A stretch of 64,000 bases of DNA from UPXZ01 sp964634605 (GCA_964634605.1 CAZWLJ010000003.1:62001-126000), one strand, 5' to 3'. Positions 16,971 through 25,905 are shown, numbered from the stretch's first letter. The notes: generated by a model not told the origin, from the letters alone. A program made the numbers and translations.

Positions 16971-18890
16971 ATGAGAAAAATCTTTTTTTTACTGTTCATT
17001 TCAATGTGTATCAATACCGGAGCTCAGTCGCAGACCGGAGTCAGCCATGTGGAACTTAACGAAGTGAAAATCAGCGCGGAGCGGGCAAAAATGTATTCAA
17101 GCCCCGGGCGAATCCTGATGACGATTGAAAAACAGGAAATAGAGCAGTCAGCCGTCAGAAGTATTGACGATTTACTCGATTTTGTAGCGGGAATTGACGT
17201 CAGGCAGCGGGGTGTGAACGGGATTCAGGCCGATCTGAGCATCCGCGGTGGTTCGTTCGATCAGGTACTCGTTTTGCTCAACGGTGTGAACATAACCGAC
17301 CCTCAAACCGGACATTACAGCCTGGATATCCCGGTTGATATTGCGGATGTGAGCCGCGTTGAGATTTTACAGGGGTCGGCAGCACGTGTTTTAGGTCCGA
17401 ATGCTTTCAGCGGAGCTATCAATATCATCACGAACGAAAACCACAAAAACAAGATATCTACTCAGCTTTCAGCCGGAAGCTACGGTTATTTGTCCGAAAA
17501 TGCTTCGGGAAACTACATTTCGGAGAAATTCCGGATGATGGGTTCAGCTTCTTTCAAAAAAAGTGACGGATACATCAGCAATACTGATTTTACAATTGCT
17601 AACGGATATTTTCAGTCGGGATTAAAAATAACATCTGCCGGAAATTTCGACCTTCAGCTGGCTTATCAGCAGAAATCATTTGGAGCCAATAGTTTTTACT
17701 CACTCACCTACCCCAATCAATTTGAACATACCAAAACCATATTCTCGGCGCTAAGTTGGAGTTTGAAACGCGGAAATCTGAGCTTCAATTCGCAGGTGTA
17801 CCACCGACAGCATCACGACCGATTCGAACTGTTCAGAGATTTTGAAGGTGCCGAAAAATTTCCATGGTACAAAGGCCATAATTATCACCAGACAGATGTG
17901 ACCGGAGGAAAGCTGGTGACCGACTACAGCCTGAAAAGGGGAAAAACTTCATTAGGTATCGAAATCCGCAACGAGCACATTTACAGCACCGTTCTGGGAG
18001 AATCGATGTCAAATCCCCGTCCCGTTCCTTTTGAATCAGGCATTGAGTTTACAAAAGAAGCCAACAGGCTGCTTACAACCGTTTTCGCTGATCAGAGCAT
18101 GAAAACAGGCAAGTGGTATTTTTCAGCAGGAGCATCATCTACCTTTAATAAAAAGTTTGGACTCCGGATAAACGGTGGCGCTGATATGGCTTACTGGCTT
18201 TCAGAATTTTCGCGTGTTTTCGTTGCTGCCAATTCGGCGGTACGATTGCCCACATTCACCGACCTGTACTACCAGAGTGCCAATCAGATAAGCAATCCGA
18301 ATCTGAAACCCGAAAAATCTCTTACCCTTGAACTTGGGATGAAGATGAATCCCTCAAACCGGACATTCTCCACAACAGGTTATCACAGGTTTGGCAGCAA
18401 TATCATTGACTGGATAAAAACGGCAGATGCCGAAAAATGGGAAAGCCGTAACATTACTAATGTGAATGCCACCGGATTTGATATCAATTATGAATACCGT
18501 TTCCAAAAATCATTTGTGAAATCAGCCGGAATCAGCTATTCGTTTCTTCATCTGGACAAAAAAGCGGAAAATTTCGACTCCAAATACGCGCTTGACTACC
18601 TGAAACATAAAATAATCTTTAATCTGGATCACGCTATCTGGTCAAAACTGTCAGCACACTGGCAGGCTGCATTCTACGACCGCAGTGGTGACTTTTATAA
18701 TTTTTCCTCTAAAGAAAACACTGCTTATGTTCCTTATATCATGCTGAACACCAAGCTTTTATGGAAAACTAATCAGATAACTCTATTTGCTGAAGTAAAT
18801 AATATGCTGAATCAATCTTACGTGGAGTTTGGAGGAATCGAACAGCCGGGAATACATTTCAATGCCGGAATCCGGTTGACTGTGTTTTAA
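16971..18890 (+). CDS. TonB-dependent receptor, BtuB-like
   Basis: 639 residues from the preferred start, which opens with a good signal peptide (RKIFFLLFISMCINTGAQSQ). The plug domain (about 25-150) has LNEVKISAERAK, RSIDDLLDFVAGIDVRQRG, SIRGGSFDQVLVLLNGVN, DPQTGHYSLDIPVDIADVSR and VEILQGSAARVLGPNAFSGA. A 22-stranded-type barrel follows, ending in FNAGIRLTVF. No SusD partner is near. It resembles receptors annotated as vitamin B12 transporter BtuB, but I see no cobalamin riboswitch, so the ligand is open. A TTG-initiated frame extends it upstream to 16584. Confidence 0.85.
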   Translation: MRKIFFLLFISMCINTGAQSQTGVSHVELNEVKISAERAKMYSSPGRILMTIEKQEIEQSAVRSIDDLLDFVAGIDVRQRGVNGIQADLSIRGGSFDQVLVLLNGVNITDPQTGHYSLDIPVDIADVSRVEILQGSAARVLGPNAFSGAINIITNENHKNKISTQLSAGSYGYLSENASGNYISEKFRMMGSASFKKSDGYISNTDFTIANGYFQSGLKITSAGNFDLQLAYQQKSFGANSFYSLTYPNQFEHTKTIFSALSWSLKRGNLSFNSQVYHRQHHDRFELFRDFEGAEKFPWYKGHNYHQTDVTGGKLVTDYSLKRGKTSLGIEIRNEHIYSTVLGESMSNPRPVPFESGIEFTKEANRLLTTVFADQSMKTGKWYFSAGASSTFNKKFGLRINGGADMAYWLSEFSRVFVAANSAVRLPTFTDLYYQSANQISNPNLKPEKSLTLELGMKMNPSNRTFSTTGYHRFGSNIIDWIKTADAEKWESRNITNVNATGFDINYEYRFQKSFVKSAGISYSFLHLDKKAENFDSKYALDYLKHKIIFNLDHAIWSKLSAHWQAAFYDRSGDFYNFSSKENTAYVPYIMLNTKLLWKTNQITLFAEVNNMLNQSYVEFGGIEQPGIHFNAGIRLTVF

Positions 18891-19040
18891 GTAAACATCT
18901 TTAGAATAAATATAAATTATAAAGATCAATTCATCAATAATAATCTGAATGATTGCCTTTTAAGACTGAAAGCGGGTGATTATGTGATAAATAATAAAAT
19001 CTCAGTCAATTGAAACGATTAATTTAATAGTACTTTTTTG

Positions 19041-19048
19041 TATTTTTG
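19041..19048 (+). promoter_or_regulatory. -7 box of rubrerythrin
   Basis: TATTTTTG, exact TAnnTTTG match, 40 bases before the start. The rest of the 197-base gap since the receptor gene is AT-rich with nothing recognisable. Confidence 0.5.
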
Positions 19049-19087
19049 TAAGGAAGTAAACTCATTATAAATTAAATATTTATTATT

Positions 19088-19663
19088 ATGAAAAGTATAA
19101 AAGGAACACAAACCGAACAAAACCTGCTTAAATCATTTGCAGGTGAAAGTCAGGCACGCAATCGATACAGCATGTTTGCTGCCATTGCCAAAAAAGAAGG
19201 ATTTGAACAAATAGCAGCCATTTTTCTCGAAACAGCAGACCAGGAATATATGCACGCCAAGAAATTCTTCCGTTATCTGGAAGGCGGCATGGTGGAAATT
19301 ACAGCCATGTACCCTGCTGGTATTGAAGGAACTACCGCCGAGAATCTGAAAGCTTCTGCCGACGGCGAAAACGAAGAATGGGTAGAACTTTATCCGCATT
19401 TTGCCGAGATAGCCGATGCTGAAGGTTTTTCAAACATTGCTGCTACCTGGCGCAAAATAGCTGCTGCCGAAAAAGGTCACGAAGAACGTTACCGCAAGCT
19501 TTACGACCGTGTTGTGAATAACGAGGTTTTCAAACGCGAAGAAGAAACAGACTGGCAATGCCGTGTTTGCGGTCATATTCATCATGGCAAAGAAGCACCG
19601 AAAGCGTGTCCGACATGCGCCCACGCTCAGGCCTATTTTGAAGAAATGAAAACAAACTATTAA
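19088..19663 (+). CDS. rbr: rubrerythrin
   Basis: 191 residues, the classic rubrerythrin size. The N-terminal ferritin-like diiron domain has NLLKSFAGESQARNRYSMFA, TADQEYMHAKKF and the second Glu/His set in AAAEKGHEERYRKLYD. The C-terminal rubredoxin domain has two CxxC-type pairs, WQCRVCGHIHHG and PKACPTCAHAQAYF. It reduces hydrogen peroxide in anaerobes and suits a strict or aerotolerant anaerobe. Confidence 0.96.
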   Translation: MKSIKGTQTEQNLLKSFAGESQARNRYSMFAAIAKKEGFEQIAAIFLETADQEYMHAKKFFRYLEGGMVEITAMYPAGIEGTTAENLKASADGENEEWVELYPHFAEIADAEGFSNIAATWRKIAAAEKGHEERYRKLYDRVVNNEVFKREEETDWQCRVCGHIHHGKEAPKACPTCAHAQAYFEEMKTNY

Positions 19664-19690
19664 ATCAATAACGGAGAATTCAATTCTCTT

Positions 19691-19719
19691 GTAGAGACGA
19701 TGCTCAACATCGTCTCTAC
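19691..19719. repeat. perfect 12-bp-arm palindrome, REP-like
   Basis: GTAGAGACGATG (19691-19702) and CATCGTCTCTAC (19708-19719) around a CTCAA loop. It sits between rubrerythrin and mnmD and could end rbr transcripts, although the T-tract is poor (CTGTTTTAT). Arms starting GTAGAGACG are reminiscent of dispersed palindromes in several Bacteroidetes and cyanobacterial genomes; that comparison is from memory. Confidence 0.65.
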
Positions 19720-19728
19720 CTGTTTTAT

Positions 19729-20454
19729 ATGCAAAAAACGGAAATAAAAATCACTGATGACGGGTCACATACGCTTTTTGTACCCGGAATAGACGAGTGC
19801 TACCACTCCACAAAAGGCGCAGTGCAGGAGAGTAAACATGTATTTATCGATGCCGGACTGCGAAAATCGGGAAAAACGGTAATCAATGTGCTCGAAGTAG
19901 GTTTCGGAACAGGGCTGAATACATTATTAACCATTCAGTATCTTGAAAATCAGCTCACCACCGGCTATCCGGATTCTGAAATCTCTGAGAGTAATCAGTC
20001 CGGTACAAAACGTCTTGAATCAGTTAGTTACACAGCTATTGAACTTTATCCCGTTACGCCCGAAAAAGCATTAGAACTGAATTATCCCGAAATAACCGAC
20101 CTGTCCACACGCCGGTTATTCGAAAAAATCCACACTTCCGGGTGGAATGAACCGATACAAATCACCGAAAACTTCCGATTACTCAAGTTAAAAGCCGACT
20201 TTACAACGGATGAGCTGAATGAGAAATTTGACGTGATTTATTTCGACGCCTTTTCGCCTGAGAAACAACCTGAGATGTGGACCGAAGAAATTTTCAAAAA
20301 ACTTTATCACTGCGCATCTGACGAGGCTGTTCTGACAACATATTGTGCTAAAGGAGCTGTACGAAGAGCAATGATATCAGCTGGTTTTTCAGTAGAAAGA
20401 TTGCCGGGACCACCGGGTAAAAGAGAGATACTGAGAGCCGTAAAGCAAATCTGA
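19729..20454 (+). CDS. mnmD: tRNA 5-methylaminomethyl-2-thiouridine methyltransferase, MnmD type
   Basis: 241 residues, a stand-alone DUF752/MnmD methyltransferase as in many Bacteroidetes, without the MnmC1 oxidase half. Motifs: YHSTKGAVQESKHVFIDAGL, SAM-binding VLEVGFGTGLNT, FDVIYFDAFSPEKQPEMWT, and C-terminal VLTTYCAKGAVRRAM plus GFSVERLPGPPGKREIL. It methylates the wobble uridine in tRNAs. MnmC1 is not in this window. Confidence 0.92.
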   Translation: MQKTEIKITDDGSHTLFVPGIDECYHSTKGAVQESKHVFIDAGLRKSGKTVINVLEVGFGTGLNTLLTIQYLENQLTTGYPDSEISESNQSGTKRLESVSYTAIELYPVTPEKALELNYPEITDLSTRRLFEKIHTSGWNEPIQITENFRLLKLKADFTTDELNEKFDVIYFDAFSPEKQPEMWTEEIFKKLYHCASDEAVLTTYCAKGAVRRAMISAGFSVERLPGPPGKREILRAVKQI

Positions 20455-20568
20455 GACATATTCTTTCAACTTTTACAGTAATAAAACACGGAATAGCTTC
20501 ATCCTTAATCGTTTTCAATTTTTCTGTTCATCTGAATTTCACAATAAGAATAAAGACAAATCCACTGA

Positions 20569-21279
20569 ATGCCAACACAAGAAAACACTAATCAGGAATT
20601 CCTGAACGCAAGATTAAAGGATAATTCCTATTTTATCATTCCATACGTTCTTTTTTTTATTGTTTTGCTGGCTGCTATTGTTCAGTATCCCAAAGCCGAA
20701 CTTCATTTGGTGATGAACAAGAACCACTCTGCTTTTGCCGATTGGTTTTTCAGTGCATGGACTGAGCTGGGAGGAATTTTGATAACCGGATTATTTATTT
20801 TGTTTATGTTTTTTTATCGCTACAGCATTACAGCATATCTTGCTGTATCACAGATAATTGGATTTGTCATTTCTTCTCTCGCCAAATATGTTTTCGGCGA
20901 GCTCAGACCTGTTTACTACTTCAGTCATCATTTTCCTGAAGTCACCTTACCTATAGTACCGGGTGTTGCTATGTATACCAATCCGAGTTTTCCTTCAGGA
21001 CATACCGTCAATGCATTTATTCTGTTTTTCGGTTTATCTCTCTGTGTGAAAAACAAGTGGATTAAACTGTTGTTTTTCGCATCTGCAGCATTGGTCGGTT
21101 ATTCACGCGTATATCTTTCACAGCATTTTGCAATCGACATTCTTGCGGGATCGCTGATCGGTGTATTATCTGCAGGGATTAATTTTCCACTCCTGGTAAT
21201 TTTATCCGGGAAATGGAAAAAGCAATCCCTGACAGATGTCTTTCTAAAAAATAATCAGGATAAATTTGCAGACAAATAA
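20569..21279 (+). CDS. PAP2-family membrane phosphatase
   Basis: 236 residues with five to six membrane helices and the three phosphatase signature parts: KYVFGELRP (about 105-113), PSFPSGHTVNAF (catalytic His) and SRVYLSQHFAIDILAGSLIG. Family members dephosphorylate lipid phosphates such as undecaprenyl pyrophosphate or phosphatidate; the substrate is not clear from sequence. It overlaps the promoter region of rpsO. Confidence 0.9.
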   Translation: MPTQENTNQEFLNARLKDNSYFIIPYVLFFIVLLAAIVQYPKAELHLVMNKNHSAFADWFFSAWTELGGILITGLFILFMFFYRYSITAYLAVSQIIGFVISSLAKYVFGELRPVYYFSHHFPEVTLPIVPGVAMYTNPSFPSGHTVNAFILFFGLSLCVKNKWIKLLFFASAALVGYSRVYLSQHFAIDILAGSLIGVLSAGINFPLLVILSGKWKKQSLTDVFLKNNQDKFADK

Positions 21280-21290
21280 AATAAAAGTAT

Positions 21291-21298
21291 TACCTTTG
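21291..21298 (+). promoter_or_regulatory. -7 box of rpsO
   Basis: TACCTTTG (TAnnTTTG). A TTTG at 21265-21268 lies 22 bases upstream, slightly wide of the usual spacing. Transcription would begin near 21305. Confidence 0.6.
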
Positions 21299-21368
21299 CA
21301 CACCGAAATTATTGGAACAAGGAGTGAAAGCTCTGTTCTTAATGTATAACTCAAAATTACTCAGTCTT

Positions 21369-21644
21369 ATGTATTTAACTTCTGAAAAAAAACAGGAACT
21401 TTTTAAAAATCACGGTATTGCCAAATCTGCAACTGACACAGGTTCCGCAGAATCTCAAATTGCTTTGTTCACCTTTCGTATCAATCACCTGACCGAACAC
21501 CTGAAACAAAACAAAAAAGATTTTTCCACAGAACGTGCATTGACCATGCTGGTAGGAAAACGTCGTCGCCTGCTTGATTATCTGATCAAGAAAGACATCA
21601 ACCGCTACCGTGCTATTATCAAAGAATTAGGTATCAGAAAGTAA
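21369..21644 (+). CDS. rpsO: 30S ribosomal protein S15
   Basis: Starting at the ATG at 21369 gives a 91-residue protein beginning MYLTSEKKQELFKNHG, the normal S15 start. Family landmarks are DTGSAESQIALFTFRINHLTEHL, split here as GSAESQIALFTFRINH and LTEHLKQNKKDFSTERAL, then LVGKRRRLLDYL and a C-terminal ELGIRK. An in-frame ATG at 21312 would add 19 residues but lies almost on the predicted transcription start. S15 binds the 16S central domain. Confidence 0.96.
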   Translation: MYLTSEKKQELFKNHGIAKSATDTGSAESQIALFTFRINHLTEHLKQNKKDFSTERALTMLVGKRRRLLDYLIKKDINRYRAIIKELGIRK

Positions 21645-21663
21645 TATTTGCTTTCATGGCAAT

Positions 21664-21699
21664 AAAAGGCGTTTCAATTATTCATTGAAATGCCTTTTT
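21664..21699 (+). terminator. rpsO terminator
   Basis: AAAAGGC plus TTTCAAT pair with ATTGAAA plus GCCTTTT around a TATTC loop; a long stem followed by a T run. Confidence 0.85.
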
Positions 21700-21703
21700 A
21701 GTT

Positions 21704-21711
21704 TAATTTTG
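21704..21711 (+). promoter_or_regulatory. -7 box of hisS
   Basis: TAATTTTG (TAnnTTTG), 27 bases before the hisS ATG and right after the rpsO terminator. Confidence 0.6.
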
Positions 21712-21738
21712 TAGCCGAAACATTTACACCCACTTTTT

Positions 21739-23100
21739 ATGCAAACTCCATCCATACCCAAAGGAACACGCGATTTCACACCTCGTGAGATGGCTAACCG
21801 GAACTATATATTCAACACGATAAAGGACGTTTTTCGTCTCTATGGCTTTCAGCAAATTGAAACTCCTGCCATGGAAAACCTGTCGACCCTGATGGGAAAA
21901 TACGGTGAAGAAGGTGATAAACTGCTGTTTAAAATTCTGAATTCAGGCGATTTCCTTTCGGGTGTCGATGACAGAGAGATGAGCGAGAAAAACAGCCTGA
22001 AATTAACCAACAAAATTTCGGAGAAAGGATTGCGTTACGATCTGACAGTACCTTTTGCCCGCTTTGTGGTGCAACATCGCAACGAACTGTCGTTCCCTTT
22101 CAAACGTTACCAGATACAACCCGTGTGGCGTGCCGACCGTCCGCAAAAAGGGCGTTACCGCGAATTCTACCAGTGCGATGTGGATGTTGTCGGAAGCAAT
22201 TCGCTGCTGAATGAACTGGAACTGATACAAATCGTGGATGAGGTTTACAGACGCTTGAAGATCAATGTAGTACTAAAAATTAATAACCGGAAGATTTTAT
22301 CGGGAATAGCTGAAATTGTGGGAGAAACAGAGCGCATTACCGACATTACTGTTGCCATCGACAAACTGGACAAAATTGGCCTGGAAAATGTGAACAAAGA
22401 AATGGCAGAAAAAGGAATTTCGGCTGAAAATATCGCCAAAATCCAACCCATCCTGAAACTCAGCGGAACCAATCAGGAAAAACTCAATGCGCTGAAATCC
22501 ATTCTGTCAGGTTCGGCTATCGGACTGAAAGGTGTGGAAGAAATGGAAACAATTTTCAATCTTTGCGAAAGCGTGAAAATAAAAACCGTAGTAGAACTTG
22601 ATTTGACTCTGGCTCGCGGACTGAATTACTATACGGGCGCCATTTTTGAAGTAAAGGCACTAGACGTACAAATCGGAAGCATTACAGGTGGTGGTCGCTA
22701 TGACAACCTGACAGGTGTTTTCGGGATGGAAGGTGTATCGGGTGTGGGCATCTCATTCGGTGCTGACCGCATCTACGATGTGCTTAATCAGCTCAATCTT
22801 TATCCTGAGACTTCGGAAGAGCAAACGCAGATTTTGTTTGTTTCCTTTGGCGAAAAAGAGCTGACATATTGCCTTCCGTGGGCAAATGAACTGCGAAAGC
22901 AAGATATCAATGTGGAAATCTATCCGGAACCGGCAAAAATGAAAAGACAAATGAGCTACGCCGACAGCAAAGGCATTCCATTCGTTGCTATTGTGGGCGA
23001 AACGGAGATGAATGAAAATAAAGTGATGCTGAAAAACATGAAGACAGGCGAACAAAAGCTCGTGACGCAGGAGGAATTGACAGATATCATCAAAATGTAA
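21739..23100 (+). CDS. hisS: histidine-tRNA ligase
   Basis: 453 residues. Class II synthetase core: IPKGTRDFTPREMANRNYIF, motif 2 region KRYQIQPVWRADRPQKGRYR followed by EFYQCDVDV, the histidine-specific ARGLNYYTGAIFEV, and motif 3 GGGRYDNLTGVFG with GVGISFGADRI. A C-terminal anticodon-binding domain (about 355-453) has EKELTYCLPWANELRK. It charges tRNA-His. It converges on metH with a shared terminator. Confidence 0.96.
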   Translation: MQTPSIPKGTRDFTPREMANRNYIFNTIKDVFRLYGFQQIETPAMENLSTLMGKYGEEGDKLLFKILNSGDFLSGVDDREMSEKNSLKLTNKISEKGLRYDLTVPFARFVVQHRNELSFPFKRYQIQPVWRADRPQKGRYREFYQCDVDVVGSNSLLNELELIQIVDEVYRRLKINVVLKINNRKILSGIAEIVGETERITDITVAIDKLDKIGLENVNKEMAEKGISAENIAKIQPILKLSGTNQEKLNALKSILSGSAIGLKGVEEMETIFNLCESVKIKTVVELDLTLARGLNYYTGAIFEVKALDVQIGSITGGGRYDNLTGVFGMEGVSGVGISFGADRIYDVLNQLNLYPETSEEQTQILFVSFGEKELTYCLPWANELRKQDINVEIYPEPAKMKRQMSYADSKGIPFVAIVGETEMNENKVMLKNMKTGEQKLVTQEELTDIIKM

Positions 23101-23105
23101 AAAAT

Positions 23106-23145
23106 GAAATGAGGGACATATAAGATTTGTCTCTCATTTCTTTTT
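23106..23145. terminator. bidirectional terminator between hisS and metH
   Basis: GAAATGAGGGACA (23106-23118) pairs with TGTCTCTCATTTC (23128-23140) with one G-U. T runs lie on both sides, so it can serve both convergent genes. Confidence 0.8.
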
Positions 23146-25876
23146 AAAACAATTTCGGTTTCCTTTTTTTCGCTTCGTCCAGCGAAAGCAAGTCAGGTTT
23201 CGGTACCTGCTTATCCCGAATTGCCTGATATTCGGCAGCTACATCCACTTTTATTTTTTTATTTGAAACTTCGTTCATCAACTGCATCGCTATGGACGAA
23301 TTTTGTGAAGCATCTTTGCCATGAATGACCAGACCGCTGTAATTGGGTGCTATTTTTACCGCTGTATGAATTTTGGAGGTTGTAGCGCCACCAATCATCA
23401 GCGGAATTTTCAATCCCGCTTTTTCCATTTCAGCTGCTACATTACTCATTTCTTCGAGCGAAGGCGTAATCAATCCGCTCAGACCGACGATATCCACTTT
23501 TTCATCTATCGCTGTCTGAATAATTTTTTCGGTAGGCGTCATCACACCCAGGTCAATCACTTCGAAGTTATTGCAGGCCAGAACAACCGCGCAAATATTT
23601 TTACCAATATCATGCACATCGCCTTTGACGGTAGCAAAAAGGTATTTTCCGGCAGAAGTACTTTGTCCCTGAACTTTGAATTTCTCGATTTCGGGTTGAA
23701 GTATGGCAACCGCTTTTTTCATCGTACGCGCAGTTTTTACCACCTGTGGCAAAAACATCTTCCCGGCTCCAAAAAGTTCACCGACCTGGTTCATCCCGCC
23801 CATGAGAGGATTTTCGATAATTTCAATGGCGGAACTGTAAACGAGCAAGGCTTCCTTCAAATCCTCTTCCAGATACTGATCAATGCCTTTTATCAACGCG
23901 TATTCAAGGCGTTTCTGCAACGGTTCGGTTCGCCAGGCATCCACCTGTTCCTGCTTGTTGTCCGACGAATTGTTTTTTACCCGTTCCGCAAGTTCTATCA
24001 TCCGCTCAGTGGCATCCTGACGGCGATTGAGCACAATATCTTCGACACGCAAAAGCATTTCGGCCGGAATATCTTCATAAATCTGCAACATTCCCGCATT
24101 CACGATACCCATATCAAGACCGGCACGTATTGTATGATAAAGAAAAACGGAATGAATGGCTTCTCTTACAATGTTATTTCCCCGGAAAGAAAAGGACAAA
24201 TTGCTCACTCCCCCGCTCACTTTGGCATGTGGTAAATTCTTTTTTATCCAGCGAACAGCATTTATAAAGTCAACTCCGTAGTTATTGTGTTCTTCAATGC
24301 CGGTAGCAATAGCCAGAATATTCGGGTCAAAAATAATATCCTGAGGCGGAAATCCTGCCTTCTCAGTAAGCAGATGATAGGCCCGGGAGCATATTTCAGT
24401 TTTTCGTTCAAAACTGTCGGCCTGACCTTTTTCATCAAAAGCCATAACAACGGTTGCCGCACCATACTGTCTTATTTTTCTGGCTTTTTTCAGAAAATCT
24501 TCTTCGCCTTCTTTCAGACTGATCGAATTGACGATACACTTACCCTGAACACATTTTAGTCCGGCTTCAATCACCTCCCATTTAGAGCTGTCGATCATTA
24601 TCGGTACTTTTGAAATTTCAGGTTCTGACGCGATAAAATTCAGGAAAGTAATCATTTCCTCACGGGCATCAAGCATGGCATCGTCCATATTGATATCTAT
24701 CACCTGCGCTCCGTCTTCCACCTGTTTTCGTGCAACTGACAACGCTTCATCATACTTTTTCTCGTTGATTAAGCGTAAGAATATGCGAGAACCGGCTACA
24801 TTGCAGCGTTCACCGATATTCAGGAAAAGAGAACTCTCATTTACAACCAACTCCTCCAAACCACTCAGATGCAAATTCATATCCTTGTTTACAGGTTTTC
24901 GAATGCAGGCATTTTCAGTTAATTTTACATACGTTGCAATGTGATCGGGAGTTGTACCGCAACATCCGCCAATGATATTCACCAGTTGCTCATCGATGTA
25001 TTCTTTCACCTGAACAGACATTTTATCGGGTGTCTCATCATATTCTCCAAACTGATTGGGCAATCCGGCATTAGGGTATGCACTCACAAATACACCGGAA
25101 CGTGAACTTATCTCGTGTAAGTAAGGCTTCAAATCCCTGGCGCCAAACGAGCAGTTTAAACCCACCGAAAGAATATCGGCATGAGAAATGGAAGTCAGAA
25201 AAGCTCCGATAGTCTGACCGGATAATGTGCGACCGCTTTTATCGGCAACCGTGGCTGATAACATCAGCTCAACACGCTTACCGAGCATATTCATGGCTTC
25301 TTCAGCAGCAAACAGGGCTGCTTTCGCATTAAGTGTATCGAAAATGGTTTCAATAAGCAGTGCATCTACCCCACCCTCAATCAATGCCAGCATCTGTTCT
25401 TTGTACGCTTCCACCAAATCGTCGAAACTTACAGCACGATACGCCGGATTATTTACATCGGGCGACATGGAGGCGGTTTTATTGGTTGGCCCAACCGAAC
25501 CGGCCACGAAACGAGGTTTGCTGGGATTTTTTACAGTAAATTCTTCCGCAGCTTTACGAGCCAGCCGGACTGCTTCCAGGTTTATTTCACGGACAAAATC
25601 GCCCATTCCGTAATCCTCCATCGAAATCCGCTGAGCATTGAATGTGTTGGTTTCAATTATATCCGCTCCTGCCTGCAGGTACAGACAATGAATATCGTAG
25701 ATAATTTCGGGTTGGGTAAGCACCAGCAAATCGTTATTTCCTTTCTGGAGAATATTTACACCGGCAAACCGTTCTCCGCGATAGGCTTTTTCATCCAGCT
25801 GATGCCGTTGTATCATCGTACCCATGGCGCCATCCAATATAAGGATGCGGTTTTCGAGTTCTGATCTCAGTTTCAT
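23144..25876 (-). CDS. metH: cobalamin-dependent methionine synthase lacking the reactivation domain
   Basis: 910 residues from the preferred start, against about 1,200 for E. coli MetH. Domains in order: homocysteine/zinc domain (LNCSFGA and GGCCGTTPDHI cysteines), methyltetrahydrofolate-binding pterin domain (NIGERCNVAGSR, IDINMDDAMLD), cobalamin cap, and the B12 domain with DVHDIGKNI (H755 ligand). It ends at LSLDEAKKRKPKLF, exactly where the AdoMet reactivation domain normally begins. A longer frame to 25921 overlaps the gpmI terminator and the -7 box, so the ATG at 25874-25876 is preferred. Confidence 0.94.
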   Translation of the reverse strand: MKLRSELENRILILDGAMGTMIQRHQLDEKAYRGERFAGVNILQKGNNDLLVLTQPEIIYDIHCLYLQAGADIIETNTFNAQRISMEDYGMGDFVREINLEAVRLARKAAEEFTVKNPSKPRFVAGSVGPTNKTASMSPDVNNPAYRAVSFDDLVEAYKEQMLALIEGGVDALLIETIFDTLNAKAALFAAEEAMNMLGKRVELMLSATVADKSGRTLSGQTIGAFLTSISHADILSVGLNCSFGARDLKPYLHEISSRSGVFVSAYPNAGLPNQFGEYDETPDKMSVQVKEYIDEQLVNIIGGCCGTTPDHIATYVKLTENACIRKPVNKDMNLHLSGLEELVVNESSLFLNIGERCNVAGSRIFLRLINEKKYDEALSVARKQVEDGAQVIDINMDDAMLDAREEMITFLNFIASEPEISKVPIMIDSSKWEVIEAGLKCVQGKCIVNSISLKEGEEDFLKKARKIRQYGAATVVMAFDEKGQADSFERKTEICSRAYHLLTEKAGFPPQDIIFDPNILAIATGIEEHNNYGVDFINAVRWIKKNLPHAKVSGGVSNLSFSFRGNNIVREAIHSVFLYHTIRAGLDMGIVNAGMLQIYEDIPAEMLLRVEDIVLNRRQDATERMIELAERVKNNSSDNKQEQVDAWRTEPLQKRLEYALIKGIDQYLEEDLKEALLVYSSAIEIIENPLMGGMNQVGELFGAGKMFLPQVVKTARTMKKAVAILQPEIEKFKVQGQSTSAGKYLFATVKGDVHDIGKNICAVVLACNNFEVIDLGVMTPTEKIIQTAIDEKVDIVGLSGLITPSLEEMSNVAAEMEKAGLKIPLMIGGATTSKIHTAVKIAPNYSGLVIHGKDASQNSSIAMQLMNEVSNKKIKVDVAAEYQAIRDKQVPKPDLLSLDEAKKRKPKLF

Positions 25877-25897
25877 TATTTTTGAATTATGTTCATG

Positions 25898-25905
25898 CAA
25901 AGATA
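25898..25905 (-). promoter_or_regulatory. -7 box of metH
   Basis: Minus-strand TATCTTTG (TAnnTTTG), 21 bases before the preferred metH start. The leader is too short to hold a cobalamin or SAM riboswitch. Confidence 0.6.

Noticed and set aside
23321..24235. 304-codon plus-strand frame inside metH
   Set aside because: It is antisense to well-conserved metH sequence and its translation matches no family; a codon-structure shadow.
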